DNA of 6,309 bases from Methanobacteriota archaeon (GCA_022561895.1 JADFQH010000184.1:1-6309), one strand, 5' to 3'; counted from the first letter of the stretch, positions 1 through 5,934 are shown. Program-made: numbers and translations. Notes: a model not told the origin generated them from the sequence alone.

Positions 1-606
1 GTCCTCGTCGTGGTGGGTCCGTTCGGGTGCGATGATGTGGGCAGCGTACTCCTCGTCCGAAACAACCGTTGCCGGGTAGCAGACACACGGGCCATACGTA
101 CGATTCTCGTCCTCCCAGCCGTCGATATGGATCGGTTCGAGCGTTTCCATCGCCCCACGCCGCCGGATACTTTCGTCGTCGAGCTCGACGTTTAAGGTTC
201 CCGGAAACGGCTCATACCCGAGCCGTTTCTCGAACTGTTCCATGTAGCCCGGAAGCGAGATGTAGTGTTTCCCCTCGCCCATCCCGCCGGTGATCGTTCC
301 CGCGAGTTCGACGCTCGATCCACCCTCGAACAGCCGCCGGTAGGCGTCGTACTCCCCGCGGAGCGCGCGCTCGCCCGCATCGGTAACCGCGATCCACTGG
401 CCGTCGGCGACCGTCTCGCGCGCGATCAGATCCGCGCTTTCGAGCGACTGTAGTCGCCGCGAGGCGGTCTGGCTCGATGTGTCCAATCTCTCGGCGAGTG
501 CCGAACACGAGATCTTCGCTTCCCCCGAGAGCGCCCCGTCGAGCCCCAGCTGCCGGAGAACGCCGAGTTCGTCGAAACCGACCTCCCGTACCGCAGTCTG
601 TGACAT
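1..606 (-). CDS. ribK: CTP-dependent riboflavin kinase with N-terminal HTH domain (3' end missing)
   Basis: Archaeal RibK phosphorylates riboflavin to FMN using CTP; it is a cytosolic enzyme. The 202 visible residues run to the window edge without a stop. Residues 1-85 look like a winged helix-turn-helix (QTASRRLQSLE around 46-56, then a wing ending in ITDAGE-like VTDAGERAL). Residues 97-202 are the kinase domain, with the glycine-rich stretch GTITGGMGEGKHYISLPGY (103-121) followed by the family signature PFPGTLNVEL (133-142). The HTH-RibK fusion is known in archaea and may let the protein regulate riboflavin genes; this is inferred here. The ATG at 606 was chosen because a box A lies 27 nt upstream, fitting a leaderless mRNA. 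From memory of the family, roughly 20-30 C-terminal residues should be missing. In many haloarchaea ribB follows, but it is outside the window. Confidence 0.92.
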   Translation of the reverse strand, partial: MSQTAVREVGFDELGVLRQLGLDGALSGEAKISCSALAERLDTSSQTASRRLQSLESADLIARETVADGQWIAVTDAGERALRGEYDAYRRLFEGGSSVELAGTITGGMGEGKHYISLPGYMEQFEKRLGYEPFPGTLNVELDDESIRRRGAMETLEPIHIDGWEDENRTYGPCVCYPATVVSDEEYAAHIIAPERTHHDED

Positions 607-628
607 ATCTCGGAGTTCGAGCGTCCTC

Positions 629-640
629 CGTATAAGCGTA
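629..640 (-). promoter_or_regulatory. Predicted box A (TATA) of ribK
   Basis: On the minus strand the core reads CGCTTATACGG, centred near 633, about 27 nt upstream of the ribK ATG. This spacing places transcription start at or next to the ATG, so the mRNA would be leaderless. It gives ribK its own promoter despite lying only 66 nt downstream of hicA. Read-through from hicBA is not excluded. Confidence 0.55.
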
Positions 641-672
641 CCGGAACTGAGATACGTAACAGAATTGGGATG

Positions 673-918
673 CTATCGGTGGTCGTCGATCCACCGACAC
701 CATTCGTTGAAATCGTTCGCACCACACTGGTCCGCGATGTTCTGAAGCGTGCCGGTTCGAATCCGGTCGTGCATCGGAACGGAGACGGTTCGGATTTCGC
801 CCGTGTCAGGGTTCGTGTATTTGAGGATTGCGTGGCTTCCACGCTGACGGTCCTTCCGGTAGTTGAAACTGGTGAGGACGCCCACGACATCCTCGCCGGA
901 GAAATCGCGCGAAACCAC
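673..918 (-). CDS. hicA: HicA-family toxin (mRNA interferase)
   Basis: HicA toxins are small double-stranded-RNA-binding-fold proteins that cleave mRNA and are neutralised by HicB. This 81-residue protein has the family hallmarks: the GSH motif with the candidate catalytic histidine at residue 29 (RGSHAILKY), then VSVPMHDRIRTGTL (45-58) and an N-IADQCGAN-F end (60-70). The length is usual for the family, so it looks intact. The start is GTG at 918, since an in-frame stop lies a few codons upstream; only 2 nt separate it from the hicB stop, which suggests translational coupling. Antitoxin-first order is the reverse of the classical E. coli hicAB order but occurs in other genomes. The family call is secure; toxicity itself is not shown by sequence. 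Confidence 0.88.
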   Translation of the reverse strand: MVSRDFSGEDVVGVLTSFNYRKDRQRGSHAILKYTNPDTGEIRTVSVPMHDRIRTGTLQNIADQCGANDFNEWCRWIDDHR

Positions 919-920
919 GG

Positions 921-1130
921 CTATTCGCTAAACCATGGTGCGTTCGGCTCCGGAGCGGGAGTGTCCTCAGCGAGGGCTTCTTCGGTGAGTTCCACGGCCT
1001 CATCGAGGTTTTCCAGCGCCTCTTTCCGAGTAGGCCCTTGACTCGCAACCCCGGTCTCCTCGTCGATCGCACACCACCACCCGTCGTCTTCCTCCTGTAG
1101 GGTGATCCGACGCGGGTTCTCGACGCTCAT
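921..1130 (-). CDS. hicB: HicB-family antitoxin, minimal form
   Basis: This is the partner of the adjacent HicA; HicB binds the toxin through a partial RNase H-like domain. The 69-residue sequence shows the typical pattern: ITLQEEDDGWWCAIDEETGVASQG (about 9-32), then TRKEALENLDEAVELTEEAL (34-53). The tail (DTPAPEPNAPWFSE) is short and proline-rich, and there is no room for the C-terminal ribbon-helix-helix or HTH DNA-binding domain of longer HicB proteins. Autoregulation by direct DNA binding is therefore doubtful. The ATG at 1130 is preferred over an in-frame GTG at 1136 because a box A is centred 26 nt upstream of the ATG. The gene is first in a two-gene operon with hicA. Confidence 0.87.
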   Translation of the reverse strand: MSVENPRRITLQEEDDGWWCAIDEETGVASQGPTRKEALENLDEAVELTEEALAEDTPAPEPNAPWFSE

Positions 1131-1150
1131 AGTCACCAGTACTCCGTCGA

Positions 1151-1162
1151 ACTATTTGTATC
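1151..1162 (-). promoter_or_regulatory. Predicted box A of hicBA
   Basis: On the minus strand the sequence reads GATACAAATAGT, with its AT-rich core centred near 1156. That is about 26 nt upstream of the hicB ATG, the spacing expected for a leaderless haloarchaeal transcript. It supports the 1130 start. Confidence 0.55.
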
Positions 1163-1206
1163 CTCGCCGAGCCGACGGTCAGTATCGTATGACAGCCCCC
1201 CCGCGT

Positions 1207-1217
1207 TTACTTTATCA
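1207..1217 (+). promoter_or_regulatory. Predicted box A of the GNAT gene
   Basis: The sequence TTACTTTATCA is centred near 1212, about 26 nt before the ATG at 1238. It faces away from the hicBA promoter in the 107-nt divergent gap. No Shine-Dalgarno sequence is seen before the ATG, which fits a leaderless mRNA. Confidence 0.55.
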
Positions 1218-1237
1218 GAGGGTACGTTCTCGGTCGT

Positions 1238-1834
1238 ATGTTCCCCGAGACTCTCGAATCCGACCGACTGACGTTCGAGCGACTGTCACGAGAGAACGTA
1301 GACGTACTCGCGCTGTACGAGGTTTTCGGTGCGAATCACGATGTCGAGAGGGTATTCGAGTACCTCGATTCGACTCCTCATAAGACGATCAAAGAGACGT
1401 TCGACATGCTGAGGAGAGCGGAGGACCGCTTCGAAGATGGCGAGGGGGCACAGTACGTCGTTCGGCCGAAAACCACCGAGAACCGCGGTGGTGAGATCGC
1501 AGGAATAGTAGGACTGTATCCGAAATGGGACCGCCGGTTTGCGACCCTCGGAATCATCCTCGACGAACCGTTCTGGGGTAACGGTTACTCCACCGAACGA
1601 GCGGAGCTGTTTATCGAAATCATATTCGAGCGCCTCGATCTCGAACTCGTGGCCGTCAAATACATCGACGGAAACGAGCGGTCGAAACGTGCGATCGAGA
1701 AATATATCGAGCGATTCGGCGGCCAATATGATGGCTTGCTCCGAAACTGGTTAGCGGTCGAAGGCGAGGTCTTCGACTGCCATCGATACACGATCAGCAG
1801 AGAGCAGTACGAGCGGTCCAAAAACGAGCGATAG
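1238..1834 (+). CDS. GNAT family N-acetyltransferase (RimJ/RimL-like)
   Basis: This 198-residue protein resembles the GNAT acetyltransferases related to RimJ/RimL, which move an acetyl group from acetyl-CoA to an amine. The start LESDRLTFERLSREN (6-20) is typical of that subgroup. The acetyl-CoA-binding motif A is seen in GIILDEPFWGNGYSTE (105-120), with the G-N-G-Y turn that holds the pyrophosphate. Motif B follows as V-x-YIDGNERSKRAIEKY (140-156). The substrate cannot be read from sequence: it could be a protein N-terminus, a small amine or an antibiotic. The gene stands alone, divergent from hicBA and convergent with taw1, 37 nt apart. The ATG start is supported by a box A 26 nt upstream. 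Confidence 0.85.
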   Translation: MFPETLESDRLTFERLSRENVDVLALYEVFGANHDVERVFEYLDSTPHKTIKETFDMLRRAEDRFEDGEGAQYVVRPKTTENRGGEIAGIVGLYPKWDRRFATLGIILDEPFWGNGYSTERAELFIEIIFERLDLELVAVKYIDGNERSKRAIEKYIERFGGQYDGLLRNWLAVEGEVFDCHRYTISREQYERSKNER

Positions 1835-1871
1835 AGCCACTCCACACTGGCCGTTCAACCGTTTTCCCGGT

Positions 1872-2840
1872 CTAATCCGCCGCGAGCGGATCGTCCTCCC
1901 AGAACTCGCTTCCCTTTCGTAGTTTGGGAACCCACGTCTCCTCGGTTTTCGAAAGCAGCGCGACCCGCGAGATCGGCACGTCGTTCAGATAGCCGTGCTC
2001 GGGCATGTGTTCCCGAACGTCCTCCGTGAACGCCACCACGTCCTCGTGATCGGGCATCGCGCTGCGATCGAGGCGACCCTGCGAGTGGCCGACGTGCATG
2101 TAGGCTTTGAGCTCGACGAAATCCGGGTCAGCTCTATTATAGAACGCGGCGTACCAGTCGGGATCGTGCATGTTCTCGCCGCCGACGAGCGTGGTCCGAA
2201 GCACCGTCCGGGTGTCGTCCTTTTCGGCGAGCACGTCCATCGTGTCGATCAAGCGCTTCCAGGCGTCCTCGTCGACCGGTCGCACAACCTGATCGAAGGT
2301 GGCGCGTTCGGCGGCGTCGACGCTCACGTAGAGCTGCGTGGGATCACAGCGCGCGAGCATCTCCGGGTCGGTTCCGTTGGAGACGAGGAAGGTCGTAATT
2401 CCTCGATCACCGAAGGCGTCGATGAGCTCGGGCAAGTAGGGATAGAGCGTCGGTTCGCCATCCAGCGAAATGGCGACGTGCCGTGGCTCCATCGCCTGTT
2501 CGAACACCTCACGTGGGACCTCGTCGTTGCCGCCGAAGCCCGAGAGGAGTTTTTTCTGGAGGCGGATTGAGGCCTCGACGACAGCCTCGGGGTCGTCCCA
2601 CTCGACGTCGCCGAGTTCGTAGGCGTGGCCCTTGTGATCGCGCCAGCAAAAAACACAGCGCTCGTTGCACTTGACGACGGGCGTCATCTGGATACAGCGG
2701 TGGGATTCGATCCCATAGAAGGCGTACTTGTAACATTTCCCCTCGCCGCGAAGCGCGTTCGCGGTCCACCCGCAGGTCTGGGCGGCGGTGTGGTTCTCGC
2801 TGTGATAGTCCGGGGAGGACACCTGCTTTGGCCCGCTCAT
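1872..2840 (-). CDS. taw1: tRNA(Phe) 4-demethylwyosine synthase (radical SAM, Taw1/TYW1)
   Basis: Taw1 makes the tricyclic 4-demethylwyosine from 1-methylguanosine at position 37 of tRNA(Phe), using SAM and pyruvate; it is the second step of wyosine synthesis. The 322-residue protein is full length for the archaeal family. The radical SAM cluster motif is CNERCVFC (C58, C62, C65). Three further cysteines at C23, C36 and C49, each 13 apart, match the ligands of the second iron-sulfur cluster known in Taw1. K38 in GKCYKY lies where the family has a conserved active-site lysine. AISLDGEPTLYPYLPEL (123-139) carries the GEP motif. YMHVGHSQGRLDRSAMP in the second half is also family-like. The ATG at 2840 is supported by an AT-rich box 27 nt upstream. 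No terminator is evident in the 37-nt convergent gap. Confidence 0.95.
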   Translation of the reverse strand: MSGPKQVSSPDYHSENHTAAQTCGWTANALRGEGKCYKYAFYGIESHRCIQMTPVVKCNERCVFCWRDHKGHAYELGDVEWDDPEAVVEASIRLQKKLLSGFGGNDEVPREVFEQAMEPRHVAISLDGEPTLYPYLPELIDAFGDRGITTFLVSNGTDPEMLARCDPTQLYVSVDAAERATFDQVVRPVDEDAWKRLIDTMDVLAEKDDTRTVLRTTLVGGENMHDPDWYAAFYNRADPDFVELKAYMHVGHSQGRLDRSAMPDHEDVVAFTEDVREHMPEHGYLNDVPISRVALLSKTEETWVPKLRKGSEFWEDDPLAAD

Positions 2841-2862
2841 AGCTGTTTTATCGGACTGAAGG

Positions 2863-2872
2863 ACTAAAAAGC
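2863..2872 (-). promoter_or_regulatory. Predicted box A of taw1
   Basis: On the minus strand the sequence reads GCTTTTTAGT, centred near 2867 and 27 nt upstream of the taw1 ATG. No Shine-Dalgarno sequence precedes the ATG, so a leaderless transcript is likely. It lies about 29 nt, centre to centre, from the opposing maoC box A. Confidence 0.5.
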
Positions 2873-2890
2873 CGCTCGATTAACTGCAGA

Positions 2891-2900
2891 GTACTTAAGG
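2891..2900 (+). promoter_or_regulatory. Predicted box A of the maoC transcript
   Basis: GTACTTAAGG, centred near 2896, is a plausible haloarchaeal box A. The usual 26-27 nt offset predicts transcription start close to 2923, which is itself an ATG (see the upstream ORF). The maoC start at 2985 would then have a leader of about 62 nt. Confidence 0.45.
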
Positions 2901-2920
2901 TCGCGCTGGCAAACGTGGTA

Positions 2921-2946
2921 GTATGGGTCATACCATGCAGTGTATG
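2921..2946 (+). repeat. Alternating short inverted repeats in the maoC leader
   Basis: GTATG (2921-2925), CATAC (2929-2933) and GTATG (2942-2946) are arranged so that the middle arm is complementary to both flanking arms, with loops of 3 and 8 nt. At DNA level the first pair is a palindrome at the predicted transcription start. The stems are only 5 bp, so this may be chance. Confidence 0.3.
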
Positions 2947-2988
2947 CGTCGCCCGCGATTGGTCCCGCCCCACGGAGGAACACGATGA
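2923..2988 (+). CDS. Possible 21-codon leaderless upstream ORF in front of maoC
   Basis: An ATG at 2923 lies 27 nt from the centre of the predicted box A, exactly where leaderless starts sit for other genes in this window. It opens 21 sense codons (beginning MGHTMQCMRRPRL) and ends with TGA at 2986-2988, overlapping the maoC start as ATGA. The peptide is short and basic, with four Arg and three in-frame Met, unlike the acidic proteins around it, so a regulatory role in translation is more likely than a functional peptide. If real, ribosomes loaded on the 5' end would terminate on the maoC start codon. An open frame of this length is not rare in high-GC DNA, so confidence is limited. Confidence 0.35.
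   Translation: MGHTMQCMRRPRLVPPHGGTR
2974..2978 (+). promoter_or_regulatory. Shine-Dalgarno sequence of maoC
   Basis: GGAGG ends 6 nt before the ATG at 2985. It decides that start over an in-frame GTG at 2940 that has no such site, and shows that maoC is translated from a leadered mRNA, unlike its neighbours taw1 and the GNAT gene. Confidence 0.7.
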
Positions 2989-3608
2989 GCGAAAGCGCCA
3001 ACGGCGAAGAGCGACCGGTGACGGAGTTCGTTGACTCGTGGTCGGACGCCTCAAGACACGTCGTCAACAGCTACGTCGAGGCGAACCGGGCGATCCTCGC
3101 GGGGATGGGGTTTTCGACGCCCTCCAAATCCGAGCGGGTCAGCTCCCCGGTTTCCGAACTCTCGTATGGATCGGTTGGTTGGTCGATGGAACGATCGGTA
3201 GAGACCCGCGAGGAACTCGGCGTCGGCGAGTACGTCGAGTTCACGAAACCCCTGACGGATGCCGATGTTCACGCCTTCGCACAGGCAAGCGGCGATACGA
3301 ACCGGCTGCATCTGGACGACCGGTTCGCAGGCCAGTCGCGCTTTGGCGAGCGTATCGTTCATGGGACGCTCGTCAGCGGGCTGATCAGCGCCGCACTCGC
3401 GCGCCTGCCGGGGCTGACGATCTATCTCTCCGAAAGCCTCGAGTTCAAGGGACCGGCGGCAATCGGCTCGGTTCTTACGGCCCGCTGTGAGATCGTCGAG
3501 GATCTCGGCCAGGACAAGTACCGTCTGACGGCCGAGGTGGAGGAAGTCGACGGCCCGATGCTGATCGAGGGGGAGGCGGTCGTCCTCATCGACGAGATGC
3601 CGTCGTAG
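2985..3608 (+). CDS. MaoC-family (R)-enoyl-CoA hydratase-like protein with N-terminal extension
   Basis: MaoC/PhaJ proteins are hot-dog-fold enzymes that hydrate trans-2-enoyl-CoA to (R)-3-hydroxyacyl-CoA, linking fatty acid oxidation to polyhydroxyalkanoate synthesis. The 207-residue protein has the hydratase-2 signature FAQASGDTNRLHLDD (98-112), with catalytic Asp104 and His109 at the family spacing of five. RFGERIVHGTLVSGLISAAL (119-138) follows, and EFKGPAAIGSVLTARCEI (153-170) forms the later strands. The usual Pro after Asn in GDxNP is Arg here. Residues 1-75 precede the domain and include a predicted amphipathic helix (VDSWSDASRHVVNSYVEANR, 16-35) that recalls phasin-type helices; granule attachment is speculation. 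The ATG at 2985 is fixed by a GGAGG site. No PHA synthase gene is in the window, so the substrate remains open. Confidence 0.83.
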   Translation: MSESANGEERPVTEFVDSWSDASRHVVNSYVEANRAILAGMGFSTPSKSERVSSPVSELSYGSVGWSMERSVETREELGVGEYVEFTKPLTDADVHAFAQASGDTNRLHLDDRFAGQSRFGERIVHGTLVSGLISAALARLPGLTIYLSESLEFKGPAAIGSVLTARCEIVEDLGQDKYRLTAEVEEVDGPMLIEGEAVVLIDEMPS

Positions 3609-3612
3609 CTCA

Positions 3613-3629
3613 CCCCTCAAAAATAGGGG
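3613..3629 (+). terminator. Weak hairpin after maoC, possible terminator
   Basis: CCCCT and AGGGG form a 5-bp stem around a 7-nt A-rich loop, beginning 4 nt after the maoC stop. There is no T tract after it on the plus strand, and archaeal termination usually depends on T-rich runs, so a terminator role is doubtful. Confidence 0.2.
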
Positions 3630-3667
3630 CGAAAACGGCTAACGATCGCGCACAAACACATCGACCG

Positions 3668-3678
3668 CATAGTTTTGT
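3668..3678 (+). promoter_or_regulatory. Possible box A of the 144-aa gene
   Basis: The AT-rich sequence ATAGTTTTGTA, centred near 3672, would place transcription start near 3698 and give a leader of about 28 nt before the ATG at 3726. The match is loose. It could drive the downstream genes as far as argS. Confidence 0.3.
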
Positions 3679-3715
3679 AGTTGGCGGGCCAATCGATTCT
3701 CACTCAAACAGTGTG

Positions 3716-3720
3716 GGTGA
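3716..3720 (+). promoter_or_regulatory. Possible Shine-Dalgarno sequence
   Basis: GGTGA, complementary to the UCACC of the 16S rRNA 3' end, ends 5 nt before the ATG at 3726. It supports that start over an in-frame TTG at 3681. Confidence 0.45.
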
Positions 3721-3725
3721 GACCC

Positions 3726-4160
3726 ATGACAGAGGAAACCACGAACCCGGAGTTGACGGTCTACCTCAGGTCATCGACGCCGTTGCCGGCTCGGGATCGC
3801 CAGCGGGAGGTCATTACGCGTGCCGAACAGCTCGCACGCGACGGACGGATCGAAAGCGTGCGCGTTCGCCGGTGGGAAGACCGGATCGTCGTCTCTAACG
3901 GCACTGACGAGACCGTCGAAACGTTCGAGGCGTTCAAATCCCGTGCCGCGGAGATCGGCCACAGCATCGAGCCGTTCTTCCAAGAGCACGAGCGAGCGGA
4001 AACCCGAGAGATCGTCTTTCCGATCATCTGTATCGCCGTCCACATCGACGAGGAGCTCCGGCGGGTGTTCCCGTGTCGCGACGAGAACGAAGCCTACAGC
4101 GTCTGGGACTGTCTGACCGCACTCGAAACGGATGGAAAAATCGTCGGTCTCGTCGATTGA
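3726..4160 (+). CDS. Uncharacterised haloarchaeal protein, possible HTH-domain family
   Basis: This 144-residue acidic protein has no recognised catalytic motif, signal peptide or convincing membrane segment. Its pattern resembles, from memory, a widespread haloarchaeal family often labelled HTH domain-containing protein. An N-terminal strand LTVYLRSSTP (10-19) leads into a helix rich in Arg and Glu, then GRIESVRVRRW (40-50), a middle helix FEAFKSRAAEIGHSIEPFF (67-85), and REIVFPIICIAVHIDEELRRVFPC (94-117). The helix ending in YSVWDCLTALE (124-134) is near the C-terminus. A regulatory role would be inference from that name only. The gene ends 34 nt before argS in the same direction, so the two may share a transcript. 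The ATG was chosen for the GGTGA site upstream. Confidence 0.7.
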   Translation: MTEETTNPELTVYLRSSTPLPARDRQREVITRAEQLARDGRIESVRVRRWEDRIVVSNGTDETVETFEAFKSRAAEIGHSIEPFFQEHERAETREIVFPIICIAVHIDEELRRVFPCRDENEAYSVWDCLTALETDGKIVGLVD

Positions 4161-4164
4161 AAAC

Positions 4165-4174
4165 GGCTTTGTTT
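4165..4174 (+). promoter_or_regulatory. Weak candidate box A for argS
   Basis: GGCTTTGTTT is centred about 26 nt before the argS ATG at 4195, where a leaderless promoter would sit, but it matches box A poorly. No Shine-Dalgarno sequence precedes argS. It is therefore unclear whether argS has its own leaderless start or depends on the upstream gene. Confidence 0.2.
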
Positions 4175-4194
4175 GCCCACGATGAACGCCGAAT

Positions 4195-5934
4195 ATGTTC
4201 CTCTCGCTTCGCGCCGAGACTGAAGACGCAGTTTCTGCGGCGCTTTCAGCGCTTTCGTTACCCACCACGGATCTCTCGATCGAAGAGCCGCCCGAGGGCG
4301 TCGATGCGATCCTCGCTTCAAGCATCGCGTTCAGGCTGGCGAGCGAGGCCGGAAACGCCCCCGGAGAAGTCGCCGCCGATCTCGCGAACGCGATCGACGT
4401 CGAAGGCTACACGTTCCTCGCAAGCGCGAGCGCGCAGGGCCCTTACGTGAACTTCCACGCGAGCGAGGACTACTACGAGGAAACCCTCGAGACCGCTCGA
4501 AACGAGTCCTATGGTCGGCTCGAACCCACCGGGAGAGAGATCGTCGTCGAGCACACGAGCGCGAACCCCACGGGGCCGGTCCACGTCGGCCGGGCGCGAA
4601 ACCCGATCATCGGCGATTCGATCGCCCGCCTGCTCGATTTCGCGGGCAACGAGGTGGATCGTCACTACTACGTTAACGACGCCGGTCGCCAGATGGCCGT
4701 CTTCACCTGGGCCTACGAGACGTTCGAGGAGAGCGAGCTTCCCGAACCCGCACGCGAAAAGGCCGACTACGATCTCGTGCGCTACTACCGAAAGGGCAAC
4801 CGGTTTCTCGAAGAGGGTTCGGAAAGAGAGATCGAGGAGGCAGAAACGGAGATCCGATCGATCATGCAGGGGCTGGAAGCGGGTGACGAGAAAGCGTACG
4901 AGCGCGTCGGGCACGTCGTCGACACCGTCCTGGAGGGAATGTGCGAATCCCTCTCTCGACTGCCCGCCGAGTTCGACGAGTTCGTCAAAGAGACCCGTTT
5001 TATTCGAGATGGAGACACCGAGGAGCTGGTCGAGCGACTCAAGGCACTCGATAATGCTGTCTACGAAGAGGATGCATGGCAGCTCGCGCTCCCGGAGTTC
5101 GAGAAGAACCTCGTCTTTCTCCGTTCGGACGGCACCTCGCTGTATACGACGCGGGATCTCGCCCACCACGAGTGGAAGTTCGCGAGCTACGATCACGCAG
5201 TCACCGTCCTCGGGGAGGATCACAAACTACAGGCCACCCAGTTGGCCGCCGCACTCGACGCACTCGGCAACGACATCGAGCAACTGGATTCGGTGTTTTA
5301 TTCGTACGTCAATCTCCCCGAGGGCAAGATGAGCACCCGTGCAGGGACGGGAATCGATCTCGACGACCTGCTCGACGAGGCAGTTTCCCGCGCACGCGAG
5401 GAGGTCGAAGACCGCATGGACGACCGGATCCGCGACGATGACCTCACAGAGAGCGATATCGAGCGTATCGCCCGGCAGGTTGGGATCGGCGCGGTTCGCT
5501 ACGACATCGTCTCGAAACAGCCCTCGAAGGCGATCACCTTCGAGTGGGATCGCGCGCTCAACTTCGAGGCCCAGTCGGCCCCATACATCCAGTACGTTCA
5601 CGCGCGCACGTGTGGGATTTTGGAGGGAGCCGAACGCAGCCCCAATGACGTCGATCCCGCACTGCTCGAAAGCGAAGAAGAGCGCAACCTGATCGAGGTG
5701 ATCGCACGATTCCCGGCGGTGATCGAATCGGCCGCCGAGGATCGCCAACCCCATCAGGTCGCAACGTACACCCGCGAGTTCGCAGAAACGTTCAACGCCT
5801 TTTATCGAGAATGTCAGGTGCTTTCCGAGGATGAGGCACTGACCGATGCGCGGCTGGCGCTGGTCGCCGCCTCGAAACACACCATCGCGAACGCGCTTTC
5901 CGTACTTGGGATCGAAGCGCCCGAGTCGATGTAG
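4195..5934 (+). CDS. argS: Arginyl-tRNA synthetase
   Basis: ArgRS is a class I synthetase that charges tRNA(Arg) with arginine in the cytosol. At 579 residues it is full length. Residues 1-100 form the N-terminal tRNA-binding (Add-1) domain, ending in the family-like GPYVNFHAS. The ATP-binding HIGH-type signature is HTSANPTGPVHVGRARNP (120-137), with HVGR at 130-133. YYVNDAGRQMAVF follows and belongs to the active-site region. The KMSKS equivalent is KMSTRAG (378-384). SAPYIQYVHAR (about 461-471) begins the DALR anticodon-binding domain, which occupies the C-terminus. The ATG at 4195 is the first in frame after a stop and gives the MFL start expected for haloarchaeal ArgRS. It lies 34 nt after the 144-aa gene and 18 nt before the aRF1-like gene, so an operon is plausible. 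Confidence 0.97.
   Translation: MFLSLRAETEDAVSAALSALSLPTTDLSIEEPPEGVDAILASSIAFRLASEAGNAPGEVAADLANAIDVEGYTFLASASAQGPYVNFHASEDYYEETLETARNESYGRLEPTGREIVVEHTSANPTGPVHVGRARNPIIGDSIARLLDFAGNEVDRHYYVNDAGRQMAVFTWAYETFEESELPEPAREKADYDLVRYYRKGNRFLEEGSEREIEEAETEIRSIMQGLEAGDEKAYERVGHVVDTVLEGMCESLSRLPAEFDEFVKETRFIRDGDTEELVERLKALDNAVYEEDAWQLALPEFEKNLVFLRSDGTSLYTTRDLAHHEWKFASYDHAVTVLGEDHKLQATQLAAALDALGNDIEQLDSVFYSYVNLPEGKMSTRAGTGIDLDDLLDEAVSRAREEVEDRMDDRIRDDDLTESDIERIARQVGIGAVRYDIVSKQPSKAITFEWDRALNFEAQSAPYIQYVHARTCGILEGAERSPNDVDPALLESEEERNLIEVIARFPAVIESAAEDRQPHQVATYTREFAETFNAFYRECQVLSEDEALTDARLALVAASKHTIANALSVLGIEAPESM

Noticed and set aside
1131..1136. GTG at 1136 as the hicB start
   Set aside because: In frame, but box A spacing fits the ATG at 1130 and there is no ribosome site for the GTG.
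1179..1194. GTCA-N8-TGAC inverted repeat in the hicB/GNAT divergent gap as an operator
   Set aside because: Arms of only 4 bp with a non-symmetric centre; expected by chance.
1835..1871. Terminator in the convergent GNAT/taw1 gap
   Set aside because: Only one short T run on the plus strand (1862-1865), no stable hairpin, and no T run on the minus strand.
1995..2570. 191-codon plus-strand open frame within taw1
   Set aside because: Antisense to the well-supported radical SAM gene, with no recognisable domain.
3051..3620. 189-codon minus-strand open frame opposite maoC
   Set aside because: Shadow of the maoC coding frame; the plus-strand protein carries the hydratase signature.
3681..3725. 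TTG at 3681 as the start of the 144-aa protein
   Set aside because: TTG starts are rare, the extra 15 residues are not acidic, and the ATG at 3726 has a GGTGA site at good spacing.
4182..4223. 13-codon open frame overlapping the argS start, as a leader peptide like the one at maoC
   Set aside because: No box A at leaderless distance and no ribosome site; the frame does not end at the argS start codon.
4582..4593. HVGR instead of HIGH in ArgRS as a possible defect
   Set aside because: As far as I recall, haloarchaeal ArgRS commonly has HVGRARN here, and the rest of the active site is intact.
4318..5223. 301-codon open frame on the minus strand, opposite argS
   Set aside because: Same reason: codon-bias shadow of argS, with no family motifs or promoter.
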